A DNA stretch of 64,000 bases. Source: Prescottella defluvii. GTDB taxonomy: Bacteria > Actinomycetota > Actinomycetes > Mycobacteriales > Mycobacteriaceae. Under the pieces are notes generated by a model. It was not told where the DNA came from and made no database searches. It saw only the letters and a list, made by a program, of their open reading frames with translations. Both the position numbers and the translations under genes were made by a program. This document shows, piece by piece, positions 51,041 through 59,952 of this stretch (the stretch's first letter is position 1; each line of letters starts with the position of its first letter). Location: NCBI RefSeq assembly GCF_000738775.1, contig NZ_JPOC01000036.1, positions 17,999 to 81,998 of the forward strand, read 5' to 3'.

Positions 51041-51274
51041 TCAAGCAGCGTTTGCGGTGAGGGCCTTGATGCGATCGGGGCGGAAGCCCGACCAGTGGTC
51101 GTCACCGGCCACCACGACGGGGGCCTGGAGGTACCCGAGGGCCATCACGTAGTCGCGTGCCTCGGGGCTCTCGGAGATGTCGACGATGTCGTATTCGAGA
51201 CCGGCCTTGTCGAGGGCACGGTAGGTGGCATTGCACTGAACGCAGGCGGGCTTTGTGTAGACGGTGATGCTCAT
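51041..51274 (-). CDS. nrdH: NrdH glutaredoxin-like electron donor
   Basis: A 77-residue redoxin reducing NrdE. The active-site motif is TKPACVQCNATYRAL (CVQC), and the C-terminal SGFRPDRIKAL follows the family pattern of NrdH. The ATG at 51274 has an AGAGGGA Shine-Dalgarno. It is the first gene of nrdHIEF; two NrdR boxes lie 120-167 nt upstream. Confidence 0.96.
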   Translation of the reverse strand: MSITVYTKPACVQCNATYRALDKAGLEYDIVDISESPEARDYVMALGYLQAPVVVAGDDHWSGFRPDRIKALTANAA

Positions 51275-51393
51275 GATGGTCCCTCTTTCCACGGCCTGGC
51301 GAGCTACGGATGTGTGCTCTGCATGCCGAGGAAAAGGGCCAGTTTTCCAACCCGGGATCCGGTTCGTTCCCGTTGTGCCCCTCGGCTGTGTAG

Positions 51394-51409
51394 ACACTAC
51401 ACCTTGTGG
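51394..51409 (-). promoter_or_regulatory. NrdR box 1 upstream of nrdHIEF
   Basis: Read on the minus strand CCACAAGGTGTAGTGT, 12 of 16 positions match the NrdR box ACACAATATATAGTGT. A second box lies exactly 32 nt away, the spacing typical of NrdR operators. Confidence 0.65.
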
Positions 51410-51425
51410 CCGACAGAAACCCACA

Positions 51426-51441
51426 ACCCGAGATCTTGTGA
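51426..51441 (-). promoter_or_regulatory. NrdR box 2 upstream of nrdHIEF
   Basis: Read on the minus strand TCACAAGATCTCGGGT, 11 of 16 positions match the NrdR box. The 32-nt phasing with box 1 puts both on the same face of the helix, supporting ATP/dATP-dependent NrdR repression of nrdHIEF. Confidence 0.6.
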
Positions 51442-51840
51442 GTGACACGCTTGGTATTCGCACGTTTCCCCACCCCAGGAGGCTCCCCCGGCGTGTCGCG
51501 GATCACGCTTGCACCGCCGATTCCAGCCACCCACCCACCGCTTCGAGCAACCCCTCGGCGCGACACGCCGAAGACACGCCGACGCACGTCGGGAGACCGT
51601 CACAGGACCCCCGGAAACGTGTCCGCGAGCACACTCGCGACCTTGCGTCGGCGACACCCGCACCGACGCCACGAACACCGGCACGGATGCCGGCCCCCGA
51701 ACCCGGACGAACGGTCTCGCCGGCACACCGGACAGCTCCCACTGCCGGGCGTAACTGACAAGTAACTGAGCCTCGGTTCGGCACCGCCGCAGCGCGGCCG
51801 AGGAGGCCTCTGGCGGCCCCGCCCTGAGCCCACCCCCACA
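51442..51840. other. Intergenic gap with no gene recognised
   Basis: About 400 nt of GC-rich sequence between the nrd promoter and the FMN-reductase terminator. Open frames exist on both strands but are Arg/Pro/Thr-rich without family motifs, as expected by chance at this GC content. No RNA gene is seen. Confidence 0.6.
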
Positions 51841-51893
51841 CAGCTGAAGGGTCCCTTCATACGCTCGGAGCGCATGAAGGGACCCTTCAGCTG
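51841..51893. terminator. Self-complementary double palindrome after the FMN reductase gene
   Basis: Perfect 20-bp arms CAGCTGAAGGGTCCCTTCAT/ATGAAGGGACCCTTCAGCTG, extended inside by CGCTC/GAGCG. Each arm also contains its own palindrome (TGAAGGGTCCCTTCA; TGAAGGGACCCTTCA), so one long stem or two small ones can form. It ends 12 nt from the gene's stop codon, hence a likely terminator. Confidence 0.75.
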
Positions 51894-51905
51894 TCAAACG
51901 GGATA

Positions 51906-52469
51906 TCAGGCGTTGGCAAGTTCCGCGGACGCATCGACCAGTGCGGCGACGACGCCGGCAACCTGCTGGGCGACCTCGGCGTTCTCGCGCGGGTGCAGCT
52001 CGCCGAACTTCTGGATGGTGCCGCCGATGGACAGTTCGGCCTCGAGGACCTTGCCGCCGGCGATGCCGAGGGCCTTGCGGGCGTCGTCGTGCGCCCACTT
52101 GGCGGCGTTGGGGCTCGGGGAGGCGCTGATCACCGCGACCGGCTTGTTCGAGACGGCGCCGGCGCCGTAGGGACGCGAGAGCCAGTCGATGGCGTTCTTC
52201 AGGACGGCGGGGACGGTGCCGTTGTACTCGGGGGTGACCAGCAGCACGGCGTCGGCTGCGGCGGCTGCGGCGCGCAGTTCGTCGACGCCGGCGATGGTGG
52301 CGCCGGGGAGGTCGACGTCCTCGTTGTAGAAGGGGAGCTCGCCGAGCCCCTCGTAGATGGAGAGCTCGACACCCTCGGGGGCGACGGCGGCCGCGGTCTC
52401 GGCGACCTGACGATTGACGGAGCCGGCGCGGAGGCTGCCGACGAGGGTGAGAACGCGAGTCTGAGACAT
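51906..52469 (-). CDS. NAD(P)H-dependent FMN reductase
   Basis: A 187-residue flavodoxin-like reductase. LVGSLRAGSVNRQVAETAA is the FMN phosphate-binding loop, LLVTPEYNGTVPAVLKNAIDWLSRP the conserved flavin-binding region. The group includes chromate/azo/quinone reductases and SsuE-like enzymes. It is divergent from a TetR gene with a palindromic operator between them, so it is probably induced by an electrophile or quinone. The pair matches Rv3054c/Rv3055. Confidence 0.92.
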   Translation of the reverse strand: MSQTRVLTLVGSLRAGSVNRQVAETAAAVAPEGVELSIYEGLGELPFYNEDVDLPGATIAGVDELRAAAAAADAVLLVTPEYNGTVPAVLKNAIDWLSRPYGAGAVSNKPVAVISASPSPNAAKWAHDDARKALGIAGGKVLEAELSIGGTIQKFGELHPRENAEVAQQVAGVVAALVDASAELANA

Positions 52470-52525
52470 GACTGGGAATTCCTTCGGTGATGCGGTGGTT
52501 GACGCGACAACAGGTATAGCAGCTT

Positions 52526-52545
52526 AAACGGACCGTGGTCCACTT
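52526..52545. promoter_or_regulatory. Palindromic operator between the FMN reductase and tetR genes
   Basis: AAACGGACCGTGGTCCACTT contains the inverted repeat GGACC-GT-GGTCC, placed 56 nt from the reductase start and 19 nt before the tetR start. The position suits repression of both genes by the TetR protein. Confidence 0.55.
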
Positions 52546-52564
52546 GTGTTCCCGCTGGGCTACG

Positions 52565-53188
52565 ATGCCTGACGTGAACAGCCCGCTGCTTCCGCTGGTG
52601 GATGCCGAGATCCCCGAGCGATGTGACGCTGCCCGCAATCGGAAGCTCCTGCTCGACGCGGCCGCCCGACTCGTCGCCGAACGCGGAGTCGACGCCGTGA
52701 CGATGGAGGCCGTCGCTGCCGCGGCCGGAGTCGGCAAGGGCACCGTCTTCCGCCGCTTCGGCAGTCGCTCCGGCCTCATGAACGCGCTGCTCGACCACAC
52801 CGAGCGCGAACTCCAGCATGCCTTCATGTTCGGGCCCGCACCCCTCGGTCCGGGCGCCGATCCCGTGGTCCGCCTGGTCGCGTTCGGGCGAGCACGACTC
52901 GACATGGTCGCTGTCCAGGGCGACATCCTCCGGGCCGCCGAGGACTCCCCGGAGTTCCGGTTCGCCAGTCCGGCGCGCGCGGTGAGCCTGCGGCACATCG
53001 TGACGCTCCTCACCGACGCCGGGGTCCACGGGGACGTCGAACTACTCGGAACCGCCCTGATGGCACCGCTCGAGGCAAGCCTGGTGCTGCACCAGATCCG
53101 CACCCTCGGACTGTCGGAGCGACGAATCGCCGACGCCTGGGAAGACTTGGCCCACAGGATCGCCCGTTCGGCGGGACTCGCCGTCTAG
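52565..53188 (+). CDS. TetR family transcriptional regulator
   Basis: A 207-residue repressor. The N-terminal TetR helix-turn-helix is NRKLLLDAAARLVAERGVDAVTMEAVAAAAGVGKGTVFRRFGSRSGLM. The ligand-binding C-terminus is variable. The ATG at 52565 is chosen; a GTG three codons on is possible. Divergent to the FMN reductase gene, its probable target. Confidence 0.9.
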   Translation: MPDVNSPLLPLVDAEIPERCDAARNRKLLLDAAARLVAERGVDAVTMEAVAAAAGVGKGTVFRRFGSRSGLMNALLDHTERELQHAFMFGPAPLGPGADPVVRLVAFGRARLDMVAVQGDILRAAEDSPEFRFASPARAVSLRHIVTLLTDAGVHGDVELLGTALMAPLEASLVLHQIRTLGLSERRIADAWEDLAHRIARSAGLAV

Positions 53189-53197
53189 GGTGTGCTC

Positions 53198-54019
53198 ATG
53201 CGCACGCCATTGGTCGTTCTCGCCCTCCTGTCGGCCGCCACGCTGAGCGCGTGCGGAAACAGTGACGACGGCGCCGACGCCGGAACCACGACCTCCGATG
53301 CGACGGCGTCTGCCACCGCGGCGCCCGAGGACGCACTGTGGGGGCACACGTTCCTGTCGACCGCAGTCACCGGCACCGCGATCCCCGGCGGCGGCCCGCT
53401 CGAGGTCGCTTTCCCAGAGAAGGGGAACATCGCGATGAGCGCCGGCTGCAACCGCGGCGTGGGCGGCGTCGACCTGTCCGGCGGCGTCGTGAAGACCGGG
53501 GCGATCGCCACCACCATGATGGCCTGCCCCGACGAACTCGCGGGCGCCGACACGTGGATGACCGACCTGTTCGCCACCCAGCCGTCGTGGGCACTGACCG
53601 ACGGCGTCCTCACGCTCACGTCGCCCGGAACGACCGTCACACTGGCCGACAAGAAGACGGCGAATCCGGATCGCCCGCTCGTCGGAACGACGTGGGTGGT
53701 CGACACGTTGATCAGCCCGCAGGCCGTCATGACGTCGGCAGCCCTGGAGGCGTCGGCGCCGACATTGACGATCGGCGACAACGGCCAGGCCACGGGCACC
53801 ACCGGCTGCAATCGCTTCAACGGCCCCGCGCAGGTCGGTGACGGCACCGTCACGTTCGGCCCGCTCGCCAGCACCAAGATGGCGTGCCCGGCGGACGTCA
53901 CCGAGGTGGAGCAGAGCGTGCAGCACGTCCTCGACGGCGAGGTCACCTACACGATCGACGGCAACACCCTGACGCTGATGCGTGCCGACGGCACCGGCCT
54001 GGGCCTGCAGGGACACTAG
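53198..54019 (+). CDS. Lipoprotein with two META (HslJ-like) domains
   Basis: A 273-residue lipoprotein. Signal peptide with lipobox LSAC (C19), then a Thr/Ala-rich linker and two META/DUF306 domains. The first is about residues 45-150 (LWGHTFLST..., SAGCNRGVGGVDLSGG, TMMACPDELAGADTWM). The second is about 160-270 (LVGTTWVVDTLIS, GTTGCNRFNGPAQVGDGTVTFGPLASTKMACPADV). Both repeat the GCNR and (K)MACP motifs. Such proteins are linked to envelope stress or heat-shock-related functions; this role is unverified. A GTG two codons earlier is an alternative start. Confidence 0.87.
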   Translation: MRTPLVVLALLSAATLSACGNSDDGADAGTTTSDATASATAAPEDALWGHTFLSTAVTGTAIPGGGPLEVAFPEKGNIAMSAGCNRGVGGVDLSGGVVKTGAIATTMMACPDELAGADTWMTDLFATQPSWALTDGVLTLTSPGTTVTLADKKTANPDRPLVGTTWVVDTLISPQAVMTSAALEASAPTLTIGDNGQATGTTGCNRFNGPAQVGDGTVTFGPLASTKMACPADVTEVEQSVQHVLDGEVTYTIDGNTLTLMRADGTGLGLQGH

Positions 54020-54028
54020 CGGCAGGCG

Positions 54029-54592
54029 TCAGAGCGTCTCACGCAGCCACTGGCCGAGCACCCGCGCGCTGGCGTCCACCTGCGTCGGCCAGTCCATCGC
54101 CGAATCGTCGGCCTGGTCGCTGACGTGTTTGACCAGGCGGCACCGCGCACCGAGCTGCGCGCACGCGAACGCGACGGCGAACCCCTCCATGTCGACCAGG
54201 TCGGCCCGGGTGGCGAGGGCATCGCGGATCTCGGCGTCGGAGATGAACGAGTCCCCCGTCGCGAGGACCGATCCGTCACCGTCGTCGAGATCGACGACGT
54301 CGCGCACCGGGTGCCCGAGCGCGCGCAGCACCTCGCTGCTGATGTCGTGGTTGAGGACCGCCGACGGCAGGTACAGGCCGCTGTGACGGGTGTGCAGCGC
54401 ACCGGCGGTGCCGATGTTCACCACGAGCGGCAGCCGGTCCCGGTCGTAGTTCGCGAGGGCGCGGGTGACCGCGACCGCGGCGGCCACCTTGCCGATACCC
54501 GTGACGACGACGTCGAGGCCGTCCGGCACGTGCGCGGCCTCGCCTGCCGTGGCGCTCACCACGAGGATGCCGCCGCTGCCGGTACTGCTCAT
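54029..54592 (-). CDS. Nucleosidase (MTA/SAH nucleosidase-like phosphorylase fold)
   Basis: A 187-residue protein of the PNP/UDP phosphorylase superfamily. [38 protein letters not shown] is the opening strand and the GIGK loop. [22 protein letters not shown] binds the base or sugar, and [17 protein letters not shown] has the conserved Glu of the ME(G/S) motif, then [11 protein letters not shown]. The ATG at 54592 with a GGGAG six bases upstream is favoured over 54610. The natural substrate (methylthioadenosine, SAH or other) is not certain. Convergent with the META lipoprotein and divergent to nadE. Confidence 0.8.
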   Translation of the reverse strand: MSSTGSGGILVVSATAGEAAHVPDGLDVVVTGIGKVAAAVAVTRALANYDRDRLPLVVNIGTAGALHTRHSGLYLPSAVLNHDISSEVLRALGHPVRDVVDLDDGDGSVLATGDSFISDAEIRDALATRADLVDMEGFAVAFACAQLGARCRLVKHVSDQADDSAMDWPTQVDASARVLGQWLRETL

Positions 54593-54702
54593 CAGGATCT
54601 CCCGAGTCATTCTCCGTCGGCGCCGGTGGGCGCACGGAATCACATCCTGCCGTGCCGGTTCGCGGTGCTGCACACCCGACCCGCGCTCGCTACAGTTCTG
54701 CC

Positions 54703-55548
54703 ATGGCAATTTCGCGCGCCCGGATCATCGAGGAACTCGGCGTCGAGCCGACGATCGATCCCGCAGCCCAGATCCGCAACCGTGTGCAGTTCGTCAAGGA
54801 CTACCTGCGGTCCACGCCGGCGACGGGCTTCGTTCTCGGGATCAGCGGCGGCCAGGACAGCACGCTCGCCGGCCGGCTGACCCAGTTGGCGGTCGAGGAA
54901 CTGCGCGCCGAGGGAGAGCCGGCCGAGTTCATCACCGTCCGCCTGCCGTACGGGACGCAGTTCGACGAGGACGACGCGCAGGTCGCCCTGAAGTTCATCG
55001 CCCCGGACCGCTCGCTCACCGTCAACGTCAAGCCGGGCGCGGACGCGACGATCACCGAGGCGTCGCAGGCGATGCGGGGCCTGCTCGGCGACGGTGGACT
55101 GCTGCGAGATTTCGTGCGCGGCAACATCAAAGCCCGCGAACGCATGATGATCCAGTACGCGATCGCCGGCGAGCTCGGCTACCTGGTCGTCGGCACGGAT
55201 CATGCCGCGGAGGCGCTCACCGGGTTCTACACGAAGTTCGGTGACGGCGGCGTCGACCTCACCCCGCTCACCGGGCTGACCAAGCGTCAGGGCGCGGCGT
55301 TGCTCCGCGAACTCGGCGCCCCCGAGTCGACGTGGCGGAAGGTGCCGACGGCGGATCTCGAGGACGACCGACCGTCGCTGCCGGACGAGGTGGCCCTCGG
55401 GGTCACCTACCACCAGATCGACGACTTCCTCGAGGGACGGGACGTCACCGACGAGGTGGCCGAGAAGCTCGAGCGGATGTACCGCAACACGCGCCACAAG
55501 CGGACCGTTCCGGTCACGCCGCTCGACACGTGGTGGCGCGAGGACTGA
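54703..55548 (+). CDS. nadE: NH3-dependent NAD+ synthetase
   Basis: A 281-residue amidating NAD synthetase. The P-loop is [16 protein letters not shown] (48-53), with [32 protein letters not shown] and the substrate-binding [30 protein letters not shown]. It has the short E. coli/Bacillus form without a glutaminase domain, whereas mycobacteria are known for a long glutamine-dependent form. A distinct enzyme may therefore coexist elsewhere. It starts at the ATG at 54703. Confidence 0.95.
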   Translation: MAISRARIIEELGVEPTIDPAAQIRNRVQFVKDYLRSTPATGFVLGISGGQDSTLAGRLTQLAVEELRAEGEPAEFITVRLPYGTQFDEDDAQVALKFIAPDRSLTVNVKPGADATITEASQAMRGLLGDGGLLRDFVRGNIKARERMMIQYAIAGELGYLVVGTDHAAEALTGFYTKFGDGGVDLTPLTGLTKRQGAALLRELGAPESTWRKVPTADLEDDRPSLPDEVALGVTYHQIDDFLEGRDVTDEVAEKLERMYRNTRHKRTVPVTPLDTWWRED

Positions 55549-55568
55549 CGAGTCGCGAGGGGGAAACG

Positions 55569-56336
55569 ATGACCAGGTTTCTGGTGGCAGGTGGCACCGG
55601 GGTCGCCGGGCGTTCGGTGGTCGCCGAGTTGTTGCGCCGCGGCGAACCGGTGCGGGTGCTCAGTCGCCGCGGCGGGACGGCGGGCAACGGACTCGAACAC
55701 GCGACCGCCGATCTGATCTCCGGCGAGGGCCTCGCGGCCGCCCTCGACGGCGTGGACGTCGTGATCGACACGACCGACGGCAAGACGCGCGGCACCCGGG
55801 CGGTCCTCACGACCGGGGCCGCGAACCTGCTCGCGGCAGCACGTGAGGCTGGTGTCTCCCGCGCGGTGCTGCTGTCGATCGTGAACGTCGATCGCGGGGC
55901 GTTCGCGTACTACCGGGCCAAGACACGGCAGGAGCGGTTGTACGCAGACGCACCGCTGCCGACGCAGGTGGTGCGCGCAACGCAGTTCCACGAGTTCGTC
56001 CCGATGATCTGCGCACCGGCATCCAAGGTCGGGCTGATCCCGGCGTTCACCGGCACCCGATTCCAGCCGATCGACACCACGGACGTCGCCCGCGCGCTGG
56101 TCGACGCCGCCGGCACCGCCGCGGTGTCCGACGACCCGACGACGGTCGGTGGACCCGAGATCCTGACGATGCGCGAGATGGCGCTCGCGTGGAAGGCCGC
56201 CACCGGCGCCCGTGGCCGGGTCACGACCCTCCCCCTGCCGGGCAGCATGGGCACGTTCTGGCGCAATGGCTCGAATCTTGTTCCCGACAACCACTTCGGG
56301 ACCGTCACGTTCGATCGGTGGCTGGCCGCGCAGTAG
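55569..56336 (+). CDS. NAD(P)-binding atypical SDR family protein
   Basis: A 255-residue NmrA/SDR_a5-like protein. The N-terminal Rossmann motif is FLVAGGTGVAGRSVVAELLRRGEPVRVLSR. AALDGVDVVIDTTDGK and VSRAVLLSIVNVDRGAFAYYRAKTRQERL (with a YYRAK catalytic-like motif) follow, then GIPAF-type substrate segments. The start is ATG 55569, 20 nt after nadE. The function is unknown; relatives bind NADP and act as reductases or redox sensors. Confidence 0.87.
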   Translation: MTRFLVAGGTGVAGRSVVAELLRRGEPVRVLSRRGGTAGNGLEHATADLISGEGLAAALDGVDVVIDTTDGKTRGTRAVLTTGAANLLAAAREAGVSRAVLLSIVNVDRGAFAYYRAKTRQERLYADAPLPTQVVRATQFHEFVPMICAPASKVGLIPAFTGTRFQPIDTTDVARALVDAAGTAAVSDDPTTVGGPEILTMREMALAWKAATGARGRVTTLPLPGSMGTFWRNGSNLVPDNHFGTVTFDRWLAAQ

Positions 56337-56342
56337 CGGCGT

Positions 56343-56612
56343 TCAGCCGCCCGCGAACGGCGGCAGCACGTCGACCTGCGCGCCGACGGGTTGCGTCAGG
56401 TCCCGGGTGAGCTCGGAGTCGACCAGGTAGGCGGCAACACCCAGGATCTTCTCCATTCCTGCGCCGTAGCGGTCCACGAGCATCACCGTCAGGTCCGCCA
56501 GATCCGTGTCCGCGGGCACCGACCACGTCTCGGTCGTGCGGTCGGCCGCCTCGGCCGCCGCCGCGAAGTACCGCACCTCGACCGTGCGCACCGCCCCGAA
56601 TGTGTCAGCCAC
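56343..56612 (-). CDS. moaD: Molybdopterin synthase small subunit
   Basis: An 89-residue ubiquitin-like sulfur carrier ending PPFAGG, whose terminal Gly-Gly is thiocarboxylated and passed to MoaE. It begins [16 protein letters not shown]. The GTG at 56612 overlaps the moaA stop by 8 nt, so moaA and moaD form a pair transcribed away from the moeA-moaCB-moaE genes. Confidence 0.92.
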   Translation of the reverse strand: MADTFGAVRTVEVRYFAAAAEAADRTTETWSVPADTDLADLTVMLVDRYGAGMEKILGVAAYLVDSELTRDLTQPVGAQVDVLPPFAGG

Positions 56613-57678
56613 CGATTGCTCCCATACTGCGCTGCGGGGGAACGAATCCCGCCGCGTTGATGCCGTGACCGGCCCACTTGTCCCACATCGCCGCGCGCCA
56701 CAGCTCCGCGAGTTCCTCGTCGCCGGCACCGGAGCGCAACGCGTCACGCAGGTCCACCTCACGATCGCTGAACAGGCAGGACCGGACGGTACCCTCCGCG
56801 GTCAGCCGGGTGCGGTCGCAGTCCTCGCAGAACGAACGGGTCACCGAGGCGATGATCCCGACCGTCGCCGGTCCCCCGTCCACGAGCCATTCCTCGGCGG
56901 GCGCGGACGGATCCTCGCGGCCCACCTCCCGCAGGTCGAAGCGCGATCCGAGGACCGTGAGGAGGGCCTGCGCGTCCACCATGTTCTCCCGCGCCCATTC
57001 GTGGTCGGCGTCGAGCGGCATCTGTTCGATGAACCGCAGCGCACACCCGGCATCGAGGCACCACTGCAGCAGATCGACGGCCCCGTCGAGGGTTTCGGCC
57101 ATCAACACCGCATTGATCTTCAGCGGCGCCAGCCCCGCCTCCTGCGCGGCGCGGATCCCGGCGAGCACCGAGCCCAGCCGGTCCCGCCGGGTCAGTTCGG
57201 CGAAGTGCGCCCGGTCGACCGTGTCGAGCGAGACGTTGATCCGGGTCAGCCCGGCGCGCGCGAGGGCGTCGGCCCGGTGCTCGAGTCCCACCGCGTTGGT
57301 CGTCATCGACAGCGGAATCCCGGGCACCGCCTCCGCGCAGCCCGCGACGATGGTCTCGAGGTCGCGCCGCATCAGCGGTTCACCACCGGTGAACCGGACC
57401 TCCCGCACCCCCAGCCGGTGCACCGCGACTGCGACCAGCCGGACGATCTCGTCGGCGGTGAGCAGCTGCCGGGCCGGGACGGCCGGCAGTCCCTCCGCCG
57501 GCATGCAGTACGTGCAGCGCAGCGAGCACTTCTCGGTGATGGAGACCCGCAGGTCCCGCGCGATCCGCCCGAAGCCGTCCACCAACTCGGGGACGTCGGG
57601 ACGCCCGGTGGTCGCGGGTGCGGTTCGCACGGCAGGAATGCCGACGTCCACCACCGTTCCCGTTCGTACCGCCGTCAT
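56605..57678 (-). CDS. moaA: GTP 3',8-cyclase MoaA
   Basis: A 357-residue radical SAM enzyme for the first step of molybdopterin synthesis. The N-terminal [4Fe-4S] motif is C51-x3-C55-x2-C58 (KCSLRCTYC), then [18 protein letters not shown]. The C-terminal cluster is in [22 protein letters not shown], and it ends with GAIGG, the conserved Gly-Gly tail needed for activity. ATG at 57678. Divergent from moeA. Confidence 0.95.
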   Translation of the reverse strand: MTAVRTGTVVDVGIPAVRTAPATTGRPDVPELVDGFGRIARDLRVSITEKCSLRCTYCMPAEGLPAVPARQLLTADEIVRLVAVAVHRLGVREVRFTGGEPLMRRDLETIVAGCAEAVPGIPLSMTTNAVGLEHRADALARAGLTRINVSLDTVDRAHFAELTRRDRLGSVLAGIRAAQEAGLAPLKINAVLMAETLDGAVDLLQWCLDAGCALRFIEQMPLDADHEWARENMVDAQALLTVLGSRFDLREVGREDPSAPAEEWLVDGGPATVGIIASVTRSFCEDCDRTRLTAEGTVRSCLFSDREVDLRDALRSGAGDEELAELWRAAMWDKWAGHGINAAGFVPPQRSMGAIGG

Positions 57679-57739
57679 GCCCCCAGTATGCCGCTGTACC
57701 GCCGACCGAGTGTGGCGAAGATGCCTAGGATTGGCTCTC

Positions 57740-58951
57740 ATGGCACAGCGCCCGGGGCATCGGCACGGCACGGCGAGATCCGTCGAGGAGCACGCGGCGG
57801 AGGTGGACCGGCTTCTCACGCCGCTGCTGACCCGGCCGTCCGAGACGGTGCGGCTCGACGACGCCCTCGGCCGGGTCCTGTCCTACGACATCGCCTCCCC
57901 CGTCGACCTGCCGCTGTTCCGCAATTCGCAGATGGACGGATTCGCGGTGGATGCCGCGTCGGTCCAGACCGTTCCCGCGACCCTGCCGATCGTCGCGACG
58001 GTGCCCGCCGGTCCGGCCGAACCGGCCCCGCACGTGCCCGGCACCGCGGTCCGGATCATGACCGGGGCCGTGATCCCCGACGGCGCGGATGCCGTTGTGC
58101 CGGTGGAGGACACCGAGGTGGCCGACGACAAGGTCATCGTCCGGCGGACCCGTGGCCGGGGCGACTACGTCCGTGAGCGGGGCAGCGACGTGCGCACCGG
58201 GACGCTGCTGCTGACGGCGGGAACCCTGCTCGAGCCCCGACATCTCGGGGTGCTCGCCGCGGTGGGGCTCGGTGCGGTGGCGGTGCGGACCCGTCCCCGC
58301 GTCGCGGTGATCACGACCGGCGCGGAACTGGTGGACGCCGGCACCCGCCCCGCGCCCGGACAGATCTACGACTCCAACGGCGCCGCACTCGCGGCGAGCC
58401 TACGGGCCAACGGCGCCGAGGTCGCGGTGGTCGACCGCAGCAGCGACGAGCCCGACGCCTTCCGCGCCGCGCTGCGCCGCGCCGTGGCCCGCGCCGAACT
58501 GGTGATCACGTCCGGCGGGGTGTCGATGGGCGACTACGAGGTGGTCAAGGACGTCCTGACCGCGCTGGGGGCGCGGTTCGGTCCGGTCGCGATGCAGCCG
58601 GGCGGTCCGCAGGGCCTGGCGCTGGTCGACGAGATCCCGGTCCTGACGTTTCCCGGCAACCCGGTGAGCACCATGGTGTCGTTCGAGGTGTTCCTGCGAC
58701 CGCTGCTGCGCCGCGCGGTCGGGTTGCCCGCCGTGCCCGCCGAGGACCGCGTGCTCGACCACGACGTGACGTCGATCGCCGGCAAGCGACAATTCCTGCG
58801 CGGCCGGCGCACCGACACCGGAGTCGAGGTGGTGTCGGGTCCCGGATCGCATCTCGTGGCCGCCTTCGCGTGGGCCGATGTACTGATGGACGTTCCCGCC
58901 GCCGTCACGTCCCTGGCGGCGGGCGATCGAGTGAAGGTGTGGCCCCTGTAG
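57740..58951 (+). CDS. moeA: Molybdopterin molybdenumtransferase MoeA
   Basis: A 403-residue enzyme inserting molybdate into adenylylated molybdopterin. Domain signatures: [37 protein letters not shown], and the MPT-binding domain with [41 protein letters not shown] and [30 protein letters not shown] sequence ends 8 nt before the ATG at 57740, so the mRNA may be leaderless. Its stop overlaps the start of moaCB. Confidence 0.94.
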   Translation: MAQRPGHRHGTARSVEEHAAEVDRLLTPLLTRPSETVRLDDALGRVLSYDIASPVDLPLFRNSQMDGFAVDAASVQTVPATLPIVATVPAGPAEPAPHVPGTAVRIMTGAVIPDGADAVVPVEDTEVADDKVIVRRTRGRGDYVRERGSDVRTGTLLLTAGTLLEPRHLGVLAAVGLGAVAVRTRPRVAVITTGAELVDAGTRPAPGQIYDSNGAALAASLRANGAEVAVVDRSSDEPDAFRAALRRAVARAELVITSGGVSMGDYEVVKDVLTALGARFGPVAMQPGGPQGLALVDEIPVLTFPGNPVSTMVSFEVFLRPLLRRAVGLPAVPAEDRVLDHDVTSIAGKRQFLRGRRTDTGVEVVSGPGSHLVAAFAWADVLMDVPAAVTSLAAGDRVKVWPL

Positions 58952-59952
58952 TGAGCGAGCAGAACATGACCGAGCTGAGCCATCTGGACGGCGAGGGCCG
59001 GGCCCGGATGGTGGACGTGAGCGCGAAGGCGGACACCACGCGGATCGCGGTGGCGGCCGGCGAACTCGTGACCACCCCCGAGGTGATCGCCCTGGTGCGG
59101 GCCGACGACATGCCGAAGGCCGATGTCCTGTCGACCGCGCGGATCGCCGGGATCTCCGGCGCGAAGAAGACCTCCGAGCTGATCCCGCTGTGCCACCAGT
59201 TGGCGCTGTCGTCGGTGAAGGTGGAGTTCGGCTTCACGGACACCTCGATCACGATCGAGGCCACCGCGAAGACGAAGGGCCCCACCGGGGTCGAGATGGA
59301 GGCTCTCACCGCGGTCGCGGTCGCGGGTCTGACCCTGCACGACATGGTCAAGGCCGTCGACCCGGCGGCGACGCTCGACGGCGTCCGGTTGGTGGCGAAG
59401 GAGGGCGGCAAGCGCGGGCGCTGGCGGCGCGACGACGCGACACCGGCCGGCGCATCCCCGAGCGTCGGGGTGCGGACCGGTTCGGCGACCGTCCTCGTCG
59501 CGTCCACCGGTGGCGCGCGGGGCACCCGGCCCGACACCACGGGCCCGGCGATCGTCGACTGGCTCGAGGCCCGCGGCCACACGGTGCGTGGCCCGCTGGT
59601 CTACGCGGACGCCGACGTCGCGGCGGGTCTGGCCGACGCGCTCGCCGATTCCCCCGCGCTGGTCATCACGACCGGCGGCACCGGGGCCTCCCCCACCGAC
59701 GCGACACCGGAGGCCACGCTCGCCGTCCTCGATCGGGAACTGCCGGGCCTCGCGGAGGCCATGCGCCGGCGCGGCACCGAGGCGACCCCGCGCGCGTCGC
59801 TCAGTCGCGGCGTCGCCGGACTGGCCGGGCGCACGGTCGTGGTGAACCTGCCGGGCTCGCCGGGCGGGGTGAAGGACGGGCTGGCGGTGCTGGATCCGGT
59901 CCTCGATCACCTGTTGGCGCAGGTCGCGGGCGGCGGAGCCCACGATGAGTGA
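58951..59952 (+). CDS. moaCB: Bifunctional cyclic pyranopterin monophosphate synthase MoaC / MoaB-type adenylyltransferase
   Basis: A 333-residue fusion. Residues 5-160 are MoaC (LSHLDGEGRARMVDVSAKADTTRIAVA, LIPLCHQLALSSVKVEF, GVEMEALTAVAVAGLTLHDMVKAVD). Residues about 170-325 are a MoaB/Mog domain (VLVASTGGARGTRPDTTGPAIVDWLEARGH, LVITTGGTGASPTDATPEATLAVLD, VVNLPGSPGGVKDGLAVL). The fusion joins two molybdopterin-pathway steps that are often separate proteins. The GTG at 58951 shares a base with the moeA stop. The 3' end overlaps moaE by 8 nt. Confidence 0.93.
   Translation: MSEQNMTELSHLDGEGRARMVDVSAKADTTRIAVAAGELVTTPEVIALVRADDMPKADVLSTARIAGISGAKKTSELIPLCHQLALSSVKVEFGFTDTSITIEATAKTKGPTGVEMEALTAVAVAGLTLHDMVKAVDPAATLDGVRLVAKEGGKRGRWRRDDATPAGASPSVGVRTGSATVLVASTGGARGTRPDTTGPAIVDWLEARGHTVRGPLVYADADVAAGLADALADSPALVITTGGTGASPTDATPEATLAVLDRELPGLAEAMRRRGTEATPRASLSRGVAGLAGRTVVVNLPGSPGGVKDGLAVLDPVLDHLLAQVAGGGAHDE

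Noticed and set aside
51442..51765. Candidate 107-residue gene between nrdH and the FMN reductase
   Set aside because: Pro/Arg/His-rich with no hydrophobic core, no ribosome-binding site, and overlapping the NrdR box region.
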